Shown: piece after piece, positions 12,493-23,520 of the stretch
Layout: each line of letters begins with the position of its first letter
How positions within the stretch are numbered: the first letter of the stretch is position 1
NCBI RefSeq assembly: GCF_009730915.1
Contig: NC_052479.1
Coordinates: 1,736,001-1,800,000 of the forward strand
Length of the DNA: 64,000 nt
Source: Dioscorea cayenensis subsp. rotundata
Taxonomy: Eukaryota > Streptophyta > Magnoliopsida > Dioscoreales > Dioscoreaceae
Direction of reading: 5' to 3'
Made by a program: the position numbers and the translations under genes
Notes under the pieces: generated by a model
What the model was told of the DNA's origin: nothing
Databases searched by the model: none
Seen by the model: only the letters and a program-made list of their open reading frames with translations

Positions 12493-12603
12493 GTAAATGC
12501 ACTGCTGGGGAGGAGCACGTTTGGTGTGATTTTCTTTCTAAAGGTTTCCTATGCTTTGCTGATTTCTTAGAAAGTGAAGATAATAAAGACTGACATCTTT
12601 GCA
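12493..12603 (+). pseudogene. Relic of a third LOR copy (exon 3 only)
   Basis: Reading 12493 onward gives VNALLGRSTFGV, then FFLKVSYALLIS. This aligns with the exon 3 segment VTNIVLGRDTFGV...NIDYAFIVS of copy 2. The following bases (GAAAGTGAAGATAATAAAGACTGA, then CATCTTT) match the copy 2 end ...AAAGATAGGGAAGATTGAGACATCTTT, including the stop and the start of the 3' untranslated region. No first or second exon is visible nearby. It looks like a decayed remnant of a tandem LOR duplication. Confidence 0.7.
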
Positions 12604-13276
12604 GTTGCTTTTATTTGTTTATGAATTAATCTGTTGGTTATGAAGGTGTATACATAAATTTTAAGTTTTTTGTCCATTGGTGATTGATTAGTGGGTCATG
12701 AAAGTAGAACTATGGTGATTTTCTTAGTATGTACTTTTTAAATATATCTGACAACAACTGATGGTAAAAAAAAATATAGGTTCATGTATGCTGATAGGGT
12801 AAACATCATCCTGAACCTTTTTCCTTGTGCTTGTGCTAATTAGCTGAACTAGATACTTCCAGATTTCAGTAGTTCTGATCACCAGGTTGGTCCTAAGAGG
12901 CTGTCGGAGCATTGTTCCAGAAACAGAATTGCTAATGTTTGCTCCTGGAATTACTCCACCATCCTCATACCTAAGGTAAGATAAACTCGTGCTTCATGGA
13001 ATTTCTGTTTATTGCAGTTGATTAGTTAATATTTTTGTACGTTCTTGATATTAGATAGATTAATGTTGTTTCTCAGACTGATTCTTGAGCAAAGTGAAAG
13101 CCCAGAGAAAGTTTCTACTTTCTCGTGTATATTTTAACTTCGAAATATTTCGATAGTATGTTGTTGGATTGACCTACCTCATATACAACATTGACTGTAA
13201 TGTTTTTGTATCCACATAAATTCACCATGTCTACTGATCTGAATGTTAATTCTTGTTTTCAGATGTTGTAGAGAAT
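12604..13276. other. Spacer between the LOR relic and NPF-A
   Basis: No gene is supported. The segment probably contains the NPF-A 3' untranslated region on the minus strand. Confidence 0.5.
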
Positions 13277-15715
13277 CTACTGCCGCCTTTTATATAACTT
13301 TGCACATAAGAGGAAGTATCCAAAGTTCAGCATTGCCATCACTGCTAGCATCCAATAAACATTATCAAGCCTGGACTTGTTGGTATCATCCTCTAACCAA
13401 CCTGTAAGTCTTCTAACCATTGCTATGATTGCTGTGCTCAAATAGTAGCCCAACCCAGCTGTTAACGCAGCCATGCTTGTTGCTGTGCCGCCCAATGATG
13501 GTGGAAACTCTTGGTAGAACATTGCAACCTGTCCTGGGAAATGAAAGGCCTCGCCTACTCCAATGAGTATCAAAGGTGGCACAACCCATAGAACTGACAT
13601 AGTCTTAGTTCCACCTTGCTGGTGTGAATTCAAGGCTTTCAGGCGGCTTGATTCAACCAAAGCTGACCATGCCATTGCCAATGCATTTAGAAGGTGGCCA
13701 ATGCCGATTCTCTGCAGTGGAGTGGGAACTTGTTGGGCAAACCTGCGACATACCGGATAGACAGCACGGTCGAGCACAATGATTGCAAGGCTGGCTGTGA
13801 TCAGAACGAAGACAGTCACTGAACCAGCAGGGATCAGGAAGCCAGGACCAATGTGGCGGTCCATAACAAGTGCTTGGAGAGTGGTCAAGCTGTTTTGTAT
13901 GGAAATGGAGTTGCTCAGGAGGAGAAATGTTGATACAAGAGGTGCTAGTCGAATGAGAGTCTTGAGGTCTTCCACTTGGTCCACAGTACAAGCATATCGG
14001 CCTTCAGTATTGAACGCAGCACGATTTAGAAAACTGCATTTTCAGCATAGTTAGTCATTGTTTCCCCGGATAGAGGTTCCACTTCCTATAGCTCCGCAGA
14101 GTGGTAAATATGACTAGAACTGTGATCAGATATATACCTGAAGCTGTCAGTAAGAGCTCGAGGTGGAGTTGGCTTGCCAACTTCAGTGTCTAACGTATGG
14201 TAATGACATTCAGATATTTGCCTTATCTTGGGACTCTTTACAGCTGATACTATAACTTGCATGAGTTCCATGAAAGGGTTTTCTTCAGGCTTGGTACGTC
14301 GGAAGTACAGAGTGCCATGGAGGAAAAGCCACAGCCCAATGCCGGTGATGACTGAACACAGGCCGAAGCCCCATACCCAGCCTGCATTGTCCTGTATGTA
14401 GACAATGGCAGTGTGGCCAATGATGGAAGCAAGGTAGGCTGCAATGAAGAACCAATTGAAGAAGGTGCCCTTGTCTTTATTACTGTCAAACTGGTTGGCT
14501 CCCATTGTGCTGGTGCTGTAGCGGGTGCCACCAATTCCCACAGCCATCAGGCCCATGGCAATGTATAAAACTGATAACTGACGTATTGTTGCAGCTTCAC
14601 AGGTGGGCAGCGAGCAAGGGGCCGGCCTTAGTGAAGGGAGTGCTGATGTTAAGGTGGCCAGAATGGTGCCCTGCAATCAGGTAAGCAGGAATCTAATCTT
14701 CTAACGTTCAAAATACAGTAAAGATATTCATTTTTAGGCCTGCTGTGATCTGTTTGGATTGAGGGAAATACACGGTGTTGATTTTATTTTCTTCTTTCAA
14801 CCAGACCCAAGAATTAGCTTTGTGTTCATCCCTTCAGAACGCTTCTATGTTTCTTCTTTACTGTTGAATAATTGCTTTTTATGTCAATTACTCAACTGGA
14901 TGCCCTCTGCTGTATGTATACCTATCATCATGCTGTTCTTTATTTATTTATTTCGTCCTCTAATCCAAATTTTTGTTATGCAAGCTTTTTTTTTTTTTGA
15001 CTTGTCATCTGTTTGTTTTACTGCGGTCCTTGTTTGAGTGGGTGGCATGTTTAGGTTGGAAAGGTCCACCTTGACAGGAACTTAAAAAACCTATTAGTCA
15101 TAGCGACTTCAAAAGGAAACACTAATCCTTTCACAGATCTGCAAGGAATTTTCCTTTTGCTTGAAAGGAAAATCCCCCTAGACAAGCAATGAATAGTTGT
15201 TGAACTCAAGAATCAAAATTTTGCATTCAAATTAAGATTTTTAAAATAAAAATTAACCAACCATGTATTTATTCTTCAATTACCAAGACAATTTCTCCTA
15301 ATTCTTTGCTTACCAACAAACAGGCAGCGCTGGCGATGGTGATGACAGAGTAACAGCCAAGCCAAGAGTCAGAGATGATGCCTCCCAGAATAGGAGCAAG
15401 GCTGATACATCCATTAATGATGTTGAAGATCTGAGTAGCTTGAATACTCCCCATATTGTACTGCTGGATCAAATACACTGCCAGGTTTGATAAAACTCCA
15501 TTTACTGCAATTGCTACTCCCACCATAGCACCTTCATCAATGCTCAACATAAGTATTTACTCATAACATACATCTGACATGCTTGTTATAGCTATAATTC
15601 CTTACAGTATCACAAGTAATGGTTGGAAGTAAGAGATTATGATACCTAGAATGAAAGGTGAGGTTTTCCATCCTCCTCTGCTTTGAGCTCTGTCCTCTGT
15701 CAATGGCTCCCCCAT
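13277..15715 (-). CDS. NPF2-type (NRT1/PTR family) transporter, NPF-A
   Basis: Four exons on the minus strand (15646-15715, 15314-15531, 14138-14670, 13277-14033) join in phase to 525 residues. NPF proteins are 12-helix major-facilitator transporters for nitrate, chloride, peptides, hormones or glucosinolates, usually in the plasma membrane. Motifs in order: GGWKTSPFILG (helix 1 entry), NGVLSNLAVYL, IINGCISLAPILGGIISDS, GIGGTRYSTSTMGANQFD, FFNWFFIAAY, DNAGWVWGFG, SFSFLNRAAF at the exon 3/4 junction, VDQVEDLKTLIRL, LQALVMDRHIG, TPLQRIGIGH, GVGEAFHFPGQVAMFYQEFP, DNVYWMLAVMAMLNFGYFLLC. The helix 1 ExxER motif of most proton-coupled NPFs is not present, as I recall for the NAXT-like NPF2 clade. 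Substrate cannot be read from sequence; nitrate or chloride efflux is the family-based guess. Exon 2 is 218 nt here and in NPF-B and NPF-C. All junctions use GT-AG. Confidence 0.9.
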
Positions 15716-16263
15716 GGGCAGAAATTGATTATAGATAGGAAGAGATGGGTTTTGGTTGTAAGGGATTGGATAGAGATTTTTTGTGATTTTTGTTTGTATT
15801 TGCCAACACTAAATCTTGCTTCCTGGAACTCTTGCATTAGTTTTATTTGCCAACAGCATATCTGACTGAGTAGAGTGAATAGAAAAATTATAAGGTGATC
15901 CAAAAGGACCAAAACTGAAAATTATTAATATATTACTGCAGCCATTTTAAACTTTTGTGGTCCTATTGTGACTTTGTTGGGTAGAAATTGGAAACTCAGT
16001 AAAGACCAACTTGTTGAGTAAGTAGTTCATAATTTAAATCAGAATGACTATGAAGGCAAATCATTGAGTATTGAATATTATTAGTTATGTAATGGCATGT
16101 TAATGGTGGGCCATTGAGTGGTTGGTGAATGACTTGTTAGAACTTAAGAAGGTCCTGGACTTGGTCAGAAGATGCTCCTTCCTCATGGCATTTAGGTATT
16201 TAATATTTTTAGCGGATGGTTATCCCAACACATGTTGTGTGCTTTTATATATATATATATAAT
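15716..16263. other. NPF-A upstream region
   Basis: This is the 5' flank of NPF-A and should hold its promoter on the minus strand. No clear TATA box was assigned, and no other gene is seen. Confidence 0.45.
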
Positions 16264-16503
16264 AGAATACTCTATTTAGTCTCTATTTTTTAATTTATCC
16301 TTAATAGATCTTTATATTATCAAAATTGGACAAATTAAGTCCAAATTAAATAAAATCACATGACTAAATAGAGAAACGACCGTGAAGGGCTGGATCTAAT
16401 TTGTCCGATTCCCGACAATATAAGGACCTATTGAAGACAAATTAAAAAATAGGGAGTAAATGGATGAAATTGTATAAAATACAGGGATTAAATAGAGTTT
16501 TCC
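16264..16503. mobile_element. Fold-back MITE of about 240 bp
   Basis: The two halves are imperfect reverse complements: ACTCTATTTAGTCTCT and TTTTTTAATTTATCCTTAAT on the left correspond to the right half read backwards (ACTCTATTTAATCCCT, TTTTTTAATTTGTCTTCAAT). GGACAAATTA also occurs in both halves. There is no coding capacity. It sits between NPF-A and NPF-B. The target-site duplication is obscured by the neighbouring TA repeat, so the superfamily is not assigned. Confidence 0.75.
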
Positions 16504-17159
16504 ACCCAATTTTTTTTTAAATGTCAAATACAAGAGAATCACTTCGCTTTGCATGTAAATCTTTTACTTTTCTTTTATTTATTTATTTATTTATTTTTAT
16601 AATCTTGTTGTTTTTTAATTCCTGTTCATCAAAATAGACGATAAGTACAGTTCTCCCAAACAATTAATTAACTATATTTTTATTTTTATTAATTTTAAAT
16701 AAATATATTAAACAGTAATTAATATTAACAAAAATATTATTATTATTTAAAAACTAATTTTTGGTCTGAAAATTTTAATTTTTTATTTAATAATAATTAA
16801 ATCAAATTTAGCTCTGTTTCTCCATGTATCAGCTGCAAATAAATGCAATTCAATATTTTATATATATATATATATATATAGGACAAAACCCACACGCACA
16901 ACACTTAACACAAAATGCCATCATCTTGACAAATACAACAAAATGCAAACTATTTTGATGTCTCCCCATCTGAAAAAAGACAGGAGGTCATAGGACATTA
17001 GAAGTATCTATCTAACCCTACTCCTTTGGACATAATCATGTTTTAAGTGTTGGAATTGGGCTGTTTCAGACCCAGTGTTAGAATTGGGCCAGGCCCAAGT
17101 TCCTATTGTGTTAATAAACCGAACAAGTGATATTGAGAATTACAAGGAGATCACCATCA
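16504..17159. other. NPF-B 3' flank
   Basis: The sequence is AT-rich with a (TA)n tract at 16859-16879. Homology to the NPF-C locus begins only at about 17134 (AGAATTACAAGGAGAT). The segment 17050-17095 repeats the phrase GAATTGGGC twice. No separate gene is seen. Confidence 0.5.
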
Positions 17160-18695
17160 TCATGCAACACTAGTTCCTTTCTTGAACATCCTAACACAAA
17201 AAAGAAAGTAGCCAAAGTTGAGCACCCCTATCATGGCAATCATCCAATACACCTTATCAACCCTAGACTGATTAATATCATCCTTCAACCAGTCGGTGAA
17301 CTTTCGGATAACTCCGATCACTGCAGTGCTAAGATAGAAACCTAACCCGCTGCACAATGATACAATGCCCGTGGCGACGCTTCGCATGGAAGCCGGAAAC
17401 TCTTGGTAATATAATGTCATGCTTCCTGGATAGTGCAGTGCATCACCTAACCCCATGAGCATCAATGGAGGCACTAACCATAACGCAGACATTGGCTTGT
17501 TTGATAATGTATCAAGTCTTGTGTGTTCTACTTGTGCCGACAATGCTATGGCAATGGTGCAAAGAATGTAGCCGAGACCGATGCGTTGGAGAGGTGTCGG
17601 AGTGTGGTTTGTTAGGCGACGCCAGAGCGGGAATATGACGCGGTCGAAGATGCAGATGAAGAGAGCTGTGGATGAGAGGTTGAAGACGAGCATTGAAGCT
17701 GGGGGGATTTGGAATGAGTGGCCAATGTGGCAGTCCATGACCAGAGCTTGGAGGATTGTGAGGGTTGCTTGCATGGATACAGAGGTGCCTGCTGGTACTG
17801 AAGAGAAGAAGATGGGTAGGATCTTTGCTGCTGTTTTCAAGTCTTGAAGATGATGTTGATTTGTGGATTGAATTGATGATGATGATGAAGGCAAATCATC
17901 TATAATTTCATCTTGCAATCTGCAGAAATATATGTGCTTTGAAGATCAAATGCAGCAGAATTAGATTAGAAGTATAAGTCATAGTATATGTTTTACTGAT
18001 TGGCCTTCAAATGTTAATGGTGACCATGTATGTGTGTGTGTGAGAGAGAGAGAGACCTTTGAGCAGCAACATCAATTGTGGAATGGTAACAAAAGTCATT
18101 ATCTCCTTCATCCAATTTAGCCATCTTCTTCTTCATCTTCATAGACAACAGCATTGCATGCCAAAGAGCAGAGAATGGACTCCCCTGAGGCTGCTTTTGC
18201 CGGCGATATAAACTCCGGCCGGAGATGAAAAGAACAAGACTAGCAACAATGAGAGCTTCACTAACACCAAAACCCCATCCCCAACCAACATTATCGTCAA
18301 CATACACAATGCCAACAGTTCCAACCAGTGCTGCAACATTCAATGAGAACAAATACCAGTTGAAGAATGTACTCTGATCATCAGCATTATCAAACTGGTT
18401 GGCTCCCATTGTTGCTGGATTCAACCTTGTTCCTCCAACCCCAATTATCCATAGTGTTATGGCAGTGTAGAGAACTACAAGTTGCAAAGAAGTTGGAGAT
18501 TCACAAGGACCAATGGATGAACATTGAGATGCTCTTAACAAGCTGACAGTTGCAGTGAGGAAGAAGAGAAGCATTCCCTGCATTACATACTCATTCAGTT
18601 CATTGCCTTTTTATGTGAAAGTTTTGAGTTTCCAAATATATTTATTAACTTGATATATTTAAATTTCTTACTCCCAAAATTAAGTATATAAACGT

Positions 18696-18730
<35 letters not shown>

Positions 18731-19176
18731 CCCAAAAGGACACATAGAGAAAGACTCACAAGAGAGGAAGAGATGATGGAAGTGGATATAACAAGAAAGG
18801 AACCAAAGCAAGAGTCAGAAACAATAGCCATGAGAAGAGGAGCAATGTTAAGACAACCATTGACGAAGCTTGAGAGCTGAGCAGCATTTAACTTGCCCAT
18901 ATTAAACACATCTATCAGATACACTGTCAGGTTGCTTGCCATGCCTCCAGTGGCAATCCCTGTCCCCATCATTGCCCCTACAAAATTAATCATAATACAT
19001 AAATAAAATTAAATAAAATTTCATTGAATTGCAATTAAATTCAAAGAAGAAGAGAAAAGGATAGAGAAGAGGTTTGAAGGAGTACCAATGATGAAAGGGA
19101 AGGTGATCCAGCCACCAAGTCTCCGGCGATGAGGAGGAGGAGGAGATGGTGGTGCAAGGAGCTGATCATTATCCAT
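17160..19176 (-). CDS. NPF2-type (NRT1/PTR family) transporter, NPF-B
   Basis: Four minus-strand exons (19086-19176, 18760-18977, 18057-18577, 17160-17919) join in phase to 529 residues. The start MDNDQLLAPPSPPPPHRRR leads into GGWITFPFIIGAM (helix 1). Then come NLTVYLIDVFNMGKLNAAQL, NIAPLLMAIVSDSCFGSF, GVGGTRLNPATMGANQFD, FFNWYLFSLN, DNVGWGWGFGVSE, a Ser-rich cytosolic linker before LQDLKTAAKILP, LQALVMDCHIGHSF, TPLQRIGLGY, GLGDALHYPGSMTLYYQEFPASMRSVATG, and DKVYWMIAMIGVLNFGYFLFCVRMF. It is a 12-helix plasma-membrane-type transporter like NPF-A, also without ExxER in helix 1. In most NPF proteins the second conserved motif has E in GIGEAFHF; here it is GLGDALHY (D for E), shared with NPF-C but not NPF-A. 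Intron 2 carries a (CA)n microsatellite. The gene is intact. The paralogue NPF-C lies 15 kb to the right, beyond the transposon block. Confidence 0.9.
18696..18728. repeat. (AC)n microsatellite in NPF-B intron 2
   Basis: A tract of about 15 AC units lies just inside intron 2. The same tract sits at the same place in NPF-C (36070-36098), so it predates the duplication. Confidence 0.9.
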
Positions 19177-19184
19177 ATCTCAAT

Positions 19185-19185
<1 letters not shown>

Positions 19186-19213
<28 letters not shown>
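19186..19213. repeat. (CTG)n / (CAG)n microsatellite in the NPF-B 5' leader
   Basis: About nine CTG units (CAG on the coding strand) lie 10-37 bases upstream of the NPF-B start codon. NPF-C, otherwise similar here, lacks the tract. Confidence 0.85.
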
Positions 19214-19215
<2 letters not shown>

Positions 19216-19839
19216 AGTATACAACTTGAAGGTGTGTCTTGTTTCATTTTGCTTGTGTTGATTGCTCAAGAGAATGGTGGTGTCTTTTTCTTCTTTTTAA
19301 CTCTTGTCTGCCACTTTATGTCCTGATTTGACCTGTGGCAAGTATGATAATTGATGAGCAATAATTTAGAATCTTTAGAGCAATAAAATTAAGAAATGAC
19401 CCTCAGAATAATCTAAGTCCTTATTTTCCCATCATTGACAAGGTGTTTTTATGATTTGTTAATATATATAAATATATATATATTTTTAATGTATTGGTTT
19501 GAAAAAAAAAAATTGCAACATGTTCATGATTGGGCTTTAGATAGACTGAGAAATTGGGCATTTGAAAGTAAAGCACACTCCAAATGGCTTTCTCACGCTA
19601 ATCTTTGTCATGCTCTTTTCCAATCAAAAACCTTCATTTTCAATTTTTTTTTTTTTGACTTTAGTGCCAAAGTGTTTTTAAAGCTGAAAGTAGCAAGTAT
19701 ATCAATCTTTCTCATTGCAAAAGCGAGAACCAAGGAATAAATACATGGTGTGTGGGGCCGGATATAAATGGAAATCACAACTTTCGTCGAAAGAATATTG
19801 GGTTCATTTCACGGGTTTTTTTTTTTTGGTAATCAGAGG
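19214..19839. other. NPF-B upstream region
   Basis: The first 230 bases are shared with the 5' flank of NPF-C (for example TTGATGAGCAATAATTTAGA), so the duplication included the promoter. The rest, to 19839, is AT-rich, with no gene supported. Confidence 0.6.
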
Positions 19840-20045
19840 GTGACATGACTATTCTCCGGTAGCATCTATGATCATAAATGCATATTTGAAAGCTATTTTC
19901 GGCGGTTTGGTTGATGTGAAACTCTCTTCCACATCAGCCAAGTCGTCAAAAATAACCCCTCCAGATTAGCTAAGTTACTGGAAATAGCCTCCAAATAAGC
20001 CTTTATAGCCACAAGTGCTACCGGAGAAAAGATATGTGACTATCC
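19840..20045. mobile_element. Small inverted-repeat element (MITE-like)
   Basis: CTCCGGTAGCA at 19854-19864 is exactly mirrored by TGCTACCGGAG at 20016-20026. The similarity continues outward as GTGACATGACTATT versus the mirrored AGTCACATATCTTTT. The nearby words TATAGCCACAAGTG, TTTGTGGCTACAA and TTATGGCCACTAATG suggest a non-autonomous DNA transposon, but a target-site duplication is not clear. Confidence 0.5.
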
Positions 20046-20817
20046 AGTTACAAAAAAAATATATTTGTGGCTACAACGATATACATTACAAACATTTATG
20101 GCCACTAATGAAATAAAATTAAAGAATATTTGATTATAAATAAAAAAATAGAAAAAGAGAATGTGACAAAATTATTTTTATATCTATGATACAAATAAAT
20201 ACAATAAGATATATATAATGATAAATAACTTTTTTATTTATAAAATATTTTAAATATCATTATTTAAAGTAATTATTATAATTAGATATTCAAATTAAGT
20301 ATCTCATTTTAATTATTATTAGTTTTAATTATTTCAATTAACTATTTAAATAAATAGTTTTATATAATTAATTCTCTATAGGAGGAAATGCTATTACACT
20401 TTAATTATTATAATTAATAATTTTTATTTAATTAAATACTCACAGGGTAAAAATATCATTTCAATAATTTTTTTAATAATTTAATAAAATCTCCTTTGTG
20501 GGCAAAAGAGTCATTTCACTTTAATTATTATATGTATCTATATAAATATATACTAAATAGTTTATTTTAATTATTATAATTAATTATTTTATTTAATTAA
20601 ATATTTATTAGGGGCAAAAGTAATATTTCAAATGTTATTATTATTAATTCCTCTCCAAACAGTGCTATTTCCCTCAATTTTGGACAGAATAAATTTTCCT
20701 CTATGGTATACTATTAATTCCTTACATCATTCCCATTGTAAAAGTTGTGCATTTAAACATGGGTATAAGTTACTATTAAAAATAATTCTTATTCTCACAT
20801 TGTCCATTACCAGTTTT
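20046..20817. other. AT-rich spacer
   Basis: The sequence is very AT-rich and contains repeats of TTTAATTATTAT with CATTTCA/CACTTTA, apparently a degenerate repeat with a period of about 100-130 bases (near 20380, 20450, 20515 and 20620). No gene is supported. Confidence 0.5.
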
Positions 20818-21060
20818 TTTTAAAATATTACAAAAAAATAAAATATTTACCAAAATATGCATGTTCAGGGAAAACGGGAAAACTTCCCCGTTTTCAACCT
20901 TTTTAATTTCATTTTTAAATATAGAAAATGGGAGAGTTTCTCCCGTTTTCTTGGTATTTTTTATTTTTTAATAAAAAAAATTTGAAAACGGGAGATTAAC
21001 TCTACTTTTCTCTTTTTTCTAAAAAAAAAATCTTAACAATTGTATGTTGCACCGTTAAGA
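20818..21060. repeat. Left member of an outer inverted-repeat pair with CGGGAGA motifs
   Basis: The block TTTTTTAAAATATTAC...TTTACCAAAATATGCA followed by several self-complementary motifs (GAAAACGGG, GGGAGAGTTTCTCCCG) resembles the reverse complement of 32520-32825. The two blocks flank the Mutator-like element. They may be the ends of an older, larger insertion. Confidence 0.45.
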
Positions 21061-21085
21061 TATAAACAAATATTTTTTTATATAA

Positions 21086-21094
21086 TTAATTTTT
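21086..21094. repeat. Left target-site duplication of the Mutator-like element
   Basis: TTAATTTTT here matches TTAATTTTA at 31597-31605 in eight of nine positions. Nine bases is the usual Mutator target-site length. Confidence 0.55.
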
Positions 21095-21894
21095 GGGAAA
21101 ATTACTGTTCACCCATCATGAATTTCAAAAATTCCTAAATAGCCCCTCCAACTTTTGCACACCCCGGACAACCCTTCAATTTTAATTTAAATTCCCTTTT
21201 ACCCTCTTCCGGTCACTTCAACTGGGTTAAGTTTATGAATTTCCATTTTTGCCCTTGCAAATGGTGGTAAAAAAACCGTCCAATCACATCATCTTTTGCA
21301 CTTTATGCAATTTTTTTTCTTCCTGTTTGTTTTTTTTTTCAAGCAAAGTTTAAAAGGCCGTGCACATCTTCTTCTTCTTCTTCTTCTCATTTATTTTGTT
21401 CGATTTGAGTTCTGCTGGTTTCGCGATAAGGTGAGAATTTCTTCGTTGCTCTCTCTCTCTCTCTTTGATCATTCTGCGGGAGGGAGGGAGTAACACAATT
21501 TTTAAAAATGTGAGCGATGCGATCTCGATGTTTCTCGTGTCAAGGTGAAGTTTATCACATCTGATGGATATAAAACGGTTTGTTCAATAAAAAATGAGGT
21601 TGACTTCCAGCGGATGTGCCATTGTCGAATCGTACTGAAAATTAATTCCTTTCGTTGTAAAGTTCTTCTCTTTTATGTTTATCTAGTTGTATAAGTTAAT
21701 TATTCTTTAACTGTGCACGTCTCCGTTTAAATATATTATGTTTCTATTTAAGTATTGTTTTCTCCGTTTAATTTATTTCGTCTTTATTTAAATATTTGTC
21801 TTAACGTTTAAATTTATAATTTATCATTTAAACACTTTATGTCTCTACTTAAAATATTGATCTTTTTCGTTTAAACTGAAATGTTGGCAGGAAT

Positions 21895-22048
21895 TCGGAT
21901 TCTGCGAGAGCTCCTGTCCCATCCCATGGCGACCCTAACGGTATGGGATGCCTTCATTCCTCGTCAGATCAATCTGAAGTGTTGTCGTTAGAATTTAGAA
22001 GATCAAGGACTGGCCCATTATACAAGACCGCAGATGACAAGTTTATGG
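21895..22048 (+). pseudogene. Exon-like segment in the left half of the Mutator-like element
   Basis: After a T-rich intron-like stretch ending TTGGCAG, the plus strand reads about 50 residues without a stop (NSDSARAPVPSHGDP, then SDQSEVLSLEFRRSRTGPL and YKTADDKFM), followed by a GTATCC donor-like site. I do not recognise the family. It may belong to a captured host gene or to the element's own protein. Confidence 0.35.
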
Positions 22049-22229
22049 TATCCCGTGCATAAGAATTAATGACGTCATTAAATTTTCTAAAATTTAACAT
22101 AAATATTGGAAGACCCCTTTCTCGTTATCAGTCAAGCTCGGTCCCCCGTGCGTTTCTCTTTTTTTCTTGGATCTGAAGCATCAACCGGCTTGTGGACTTC
22201 ACACCATAAATGAGAAGGAAGACCCCTTC

Positions 22230-22290
22230 CCCTGGACACCCCTTCTCCTCCTCCTCTTCCTCCTTCTCCTCCTCCTCCTCCTCCTCCTCT
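22230..22290. repeat. (CTC)n low-complexity tract
   Basis: This is a pyrimidine-rich CTC/CTT run inside the Mutator-like element. It creates spurious poly-Leu or poly-Glu reading frames. Confidence 0.85.
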
Positions 22291-22359
22291 GCTTCTTCTC
22301 GGATGAGGTTCTTCTTCATGTGTCCAGTATATTCACTTCAGTCAAACCACATTTTTTAG

Positions 22360-22611
22360 ATCAACTCTATCTTAAAGGATGTGTCATGATTATCCTCTTC
22401 TGGAGAATCAATCAGCTGCAACCACGCAACAAGTCGGAAAGCTTGCGTAATTACCTGAATGCGGAGGATTCTCCAGCAAACGATGATGGGACAAGCAATT
22501 AAGCAGGCATTTCAACTTGGTCAGGAAAAGAAAGTTTTCACTTATTGCTTGATTGCCGAGGATTCTCCAAAGGAGGATGACCATGACACATCCTTTAAAA
22601 TAGAGTTGATT
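22360..22611. repeat. Hairpin-forming inverted repeat within the Mutator-like element
   Basis: Left arm 22360-22409 (ATCAACTCTATCTTAAAGGA, then TGTGTCATG and GGAGAATC) is the reverse complement of right arm 22561-22611, with only a few mismatches over about 50 bases. The spacer of about 150 bases contains a second GGATTCTCC word. A transcript would form a long stem. Confidence 0.75.
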
Positions 22612-22769
22612 TTTATCACTTGAGAATTGTTGTTATCCTTTAAAAACTTTTTCTTAATGTGCAAACATCATTGTCTGTGTTTAACTCTCTGGCTTTTCGT
22701 TTAACTTCTAATCTTACCGTTTAAATATAATTTTTTCTATTTAAGTGTTCGTGTTCTATGTTGTACAGG

Positions 22770-22858
22770 TTCAAGTTGATGTGCATGTCATGCAACCGCT
22801 ATGAGCAAGAGAACAAATGGGAGATCTACTTATGCTCGGACATACATTCGAAGGTAGA
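22770..22858 (+). pseudogene. Second plus-strand exon-like segment in the Mutator-like element
   Basis: A segment between an acceptor-like TTGTACAG and a donor-like GTAGAG reads FKLMCMSCNRYEQENKWEI and YLCSDIHSK on the plus strand. It has no recognisable domain and is listed because both splice-like borders and an open frame are present. Confidence 0.3.
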
Positions 22859-23269
22859 GATACATGTTGATGAAAGCCGAAATCTTCATGTTGGTAGAGG
22901 TTGGTCGTTGTGCCGATGATCTTAATAGACGAAAGAGGATCGAGTCGCAAGTGTTCGAGGTACGATAGGCATTGTAAATAAACAAATATTTCAAAAGATG
23001 CAAACTTATTTGAGTGTCAACTTTTGATATTTAAACAGAGACAAAAAGGGCATTGTAAATAAACAAAAAGTTAAACAAAATGGCTTAATATCTAAACAGA
23101 GACAACGGTATTTAAACCAAAAACAATGATATTTAAACAGTAAGACAATGTTGTTTAAACAGAGAAACTTAGAAATTAAACAATGAAAATGATATTTAAA
23201 CAAAATCAATTATATTTAAATGAGTTACAATGTTATCTACACGGTAATTTTGTTTTACATAATTACATA

Positions 23270-23520
23270 TTAATATTTTTCACCCCGGTTGAGGAATCCT
23301 TTTTCTCAGTGATGCCGGCTGCGCTCCCTTCCTTAAGTATGCGGGTAACATATTTTAAGCGCCAGTAAGGGACGTCCGCTTGCAGTAGTCGTAGCTTTTC
23401 ACCGTTGAGTAGTTGTTTGATAAACCGCATGATATAGACGGCGCAGTCGACACTTTCTCATTTTTGCCTTAGGATATCAGCGTCGGGGGGGGTGTCATTA
23501 AGTGAATGGCGTCGAGGACG
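23270..23520 (-). pseudogene. Ulp1-type (C48) cysteine protease, C-terminal fragment
   Basis: The minus strand reads SVDCAVYIMRFIKQLLNG, then EKLRLLQADVPYWRLKY and VTRILKEGS. The DC-hydrophobic-hydrophobic-M pattern corresponds to the active-site Cys motif of Ulp1/SENP proteases (canonical DCGVF.MKYI). An in-frame stop precedes SVDC, and the His and Asp part is not recognisable, so this is a broken copy. Ulp1 domains are carried by a well-known class of plant Mutator-like elements. It marks the minus-strand gene of this element. Confidence 0.65.

Noticed and set aside
13563..14054. Plus-strand frames opposite NPF-A exon 4
   Set aside because: They mirror the coding exon and resemble no known protein.
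22128..22502. Open frames rich in Leu or Glu
   Set aside because: They are translations of the CTC/CTT tract on either strand and carry no domain.
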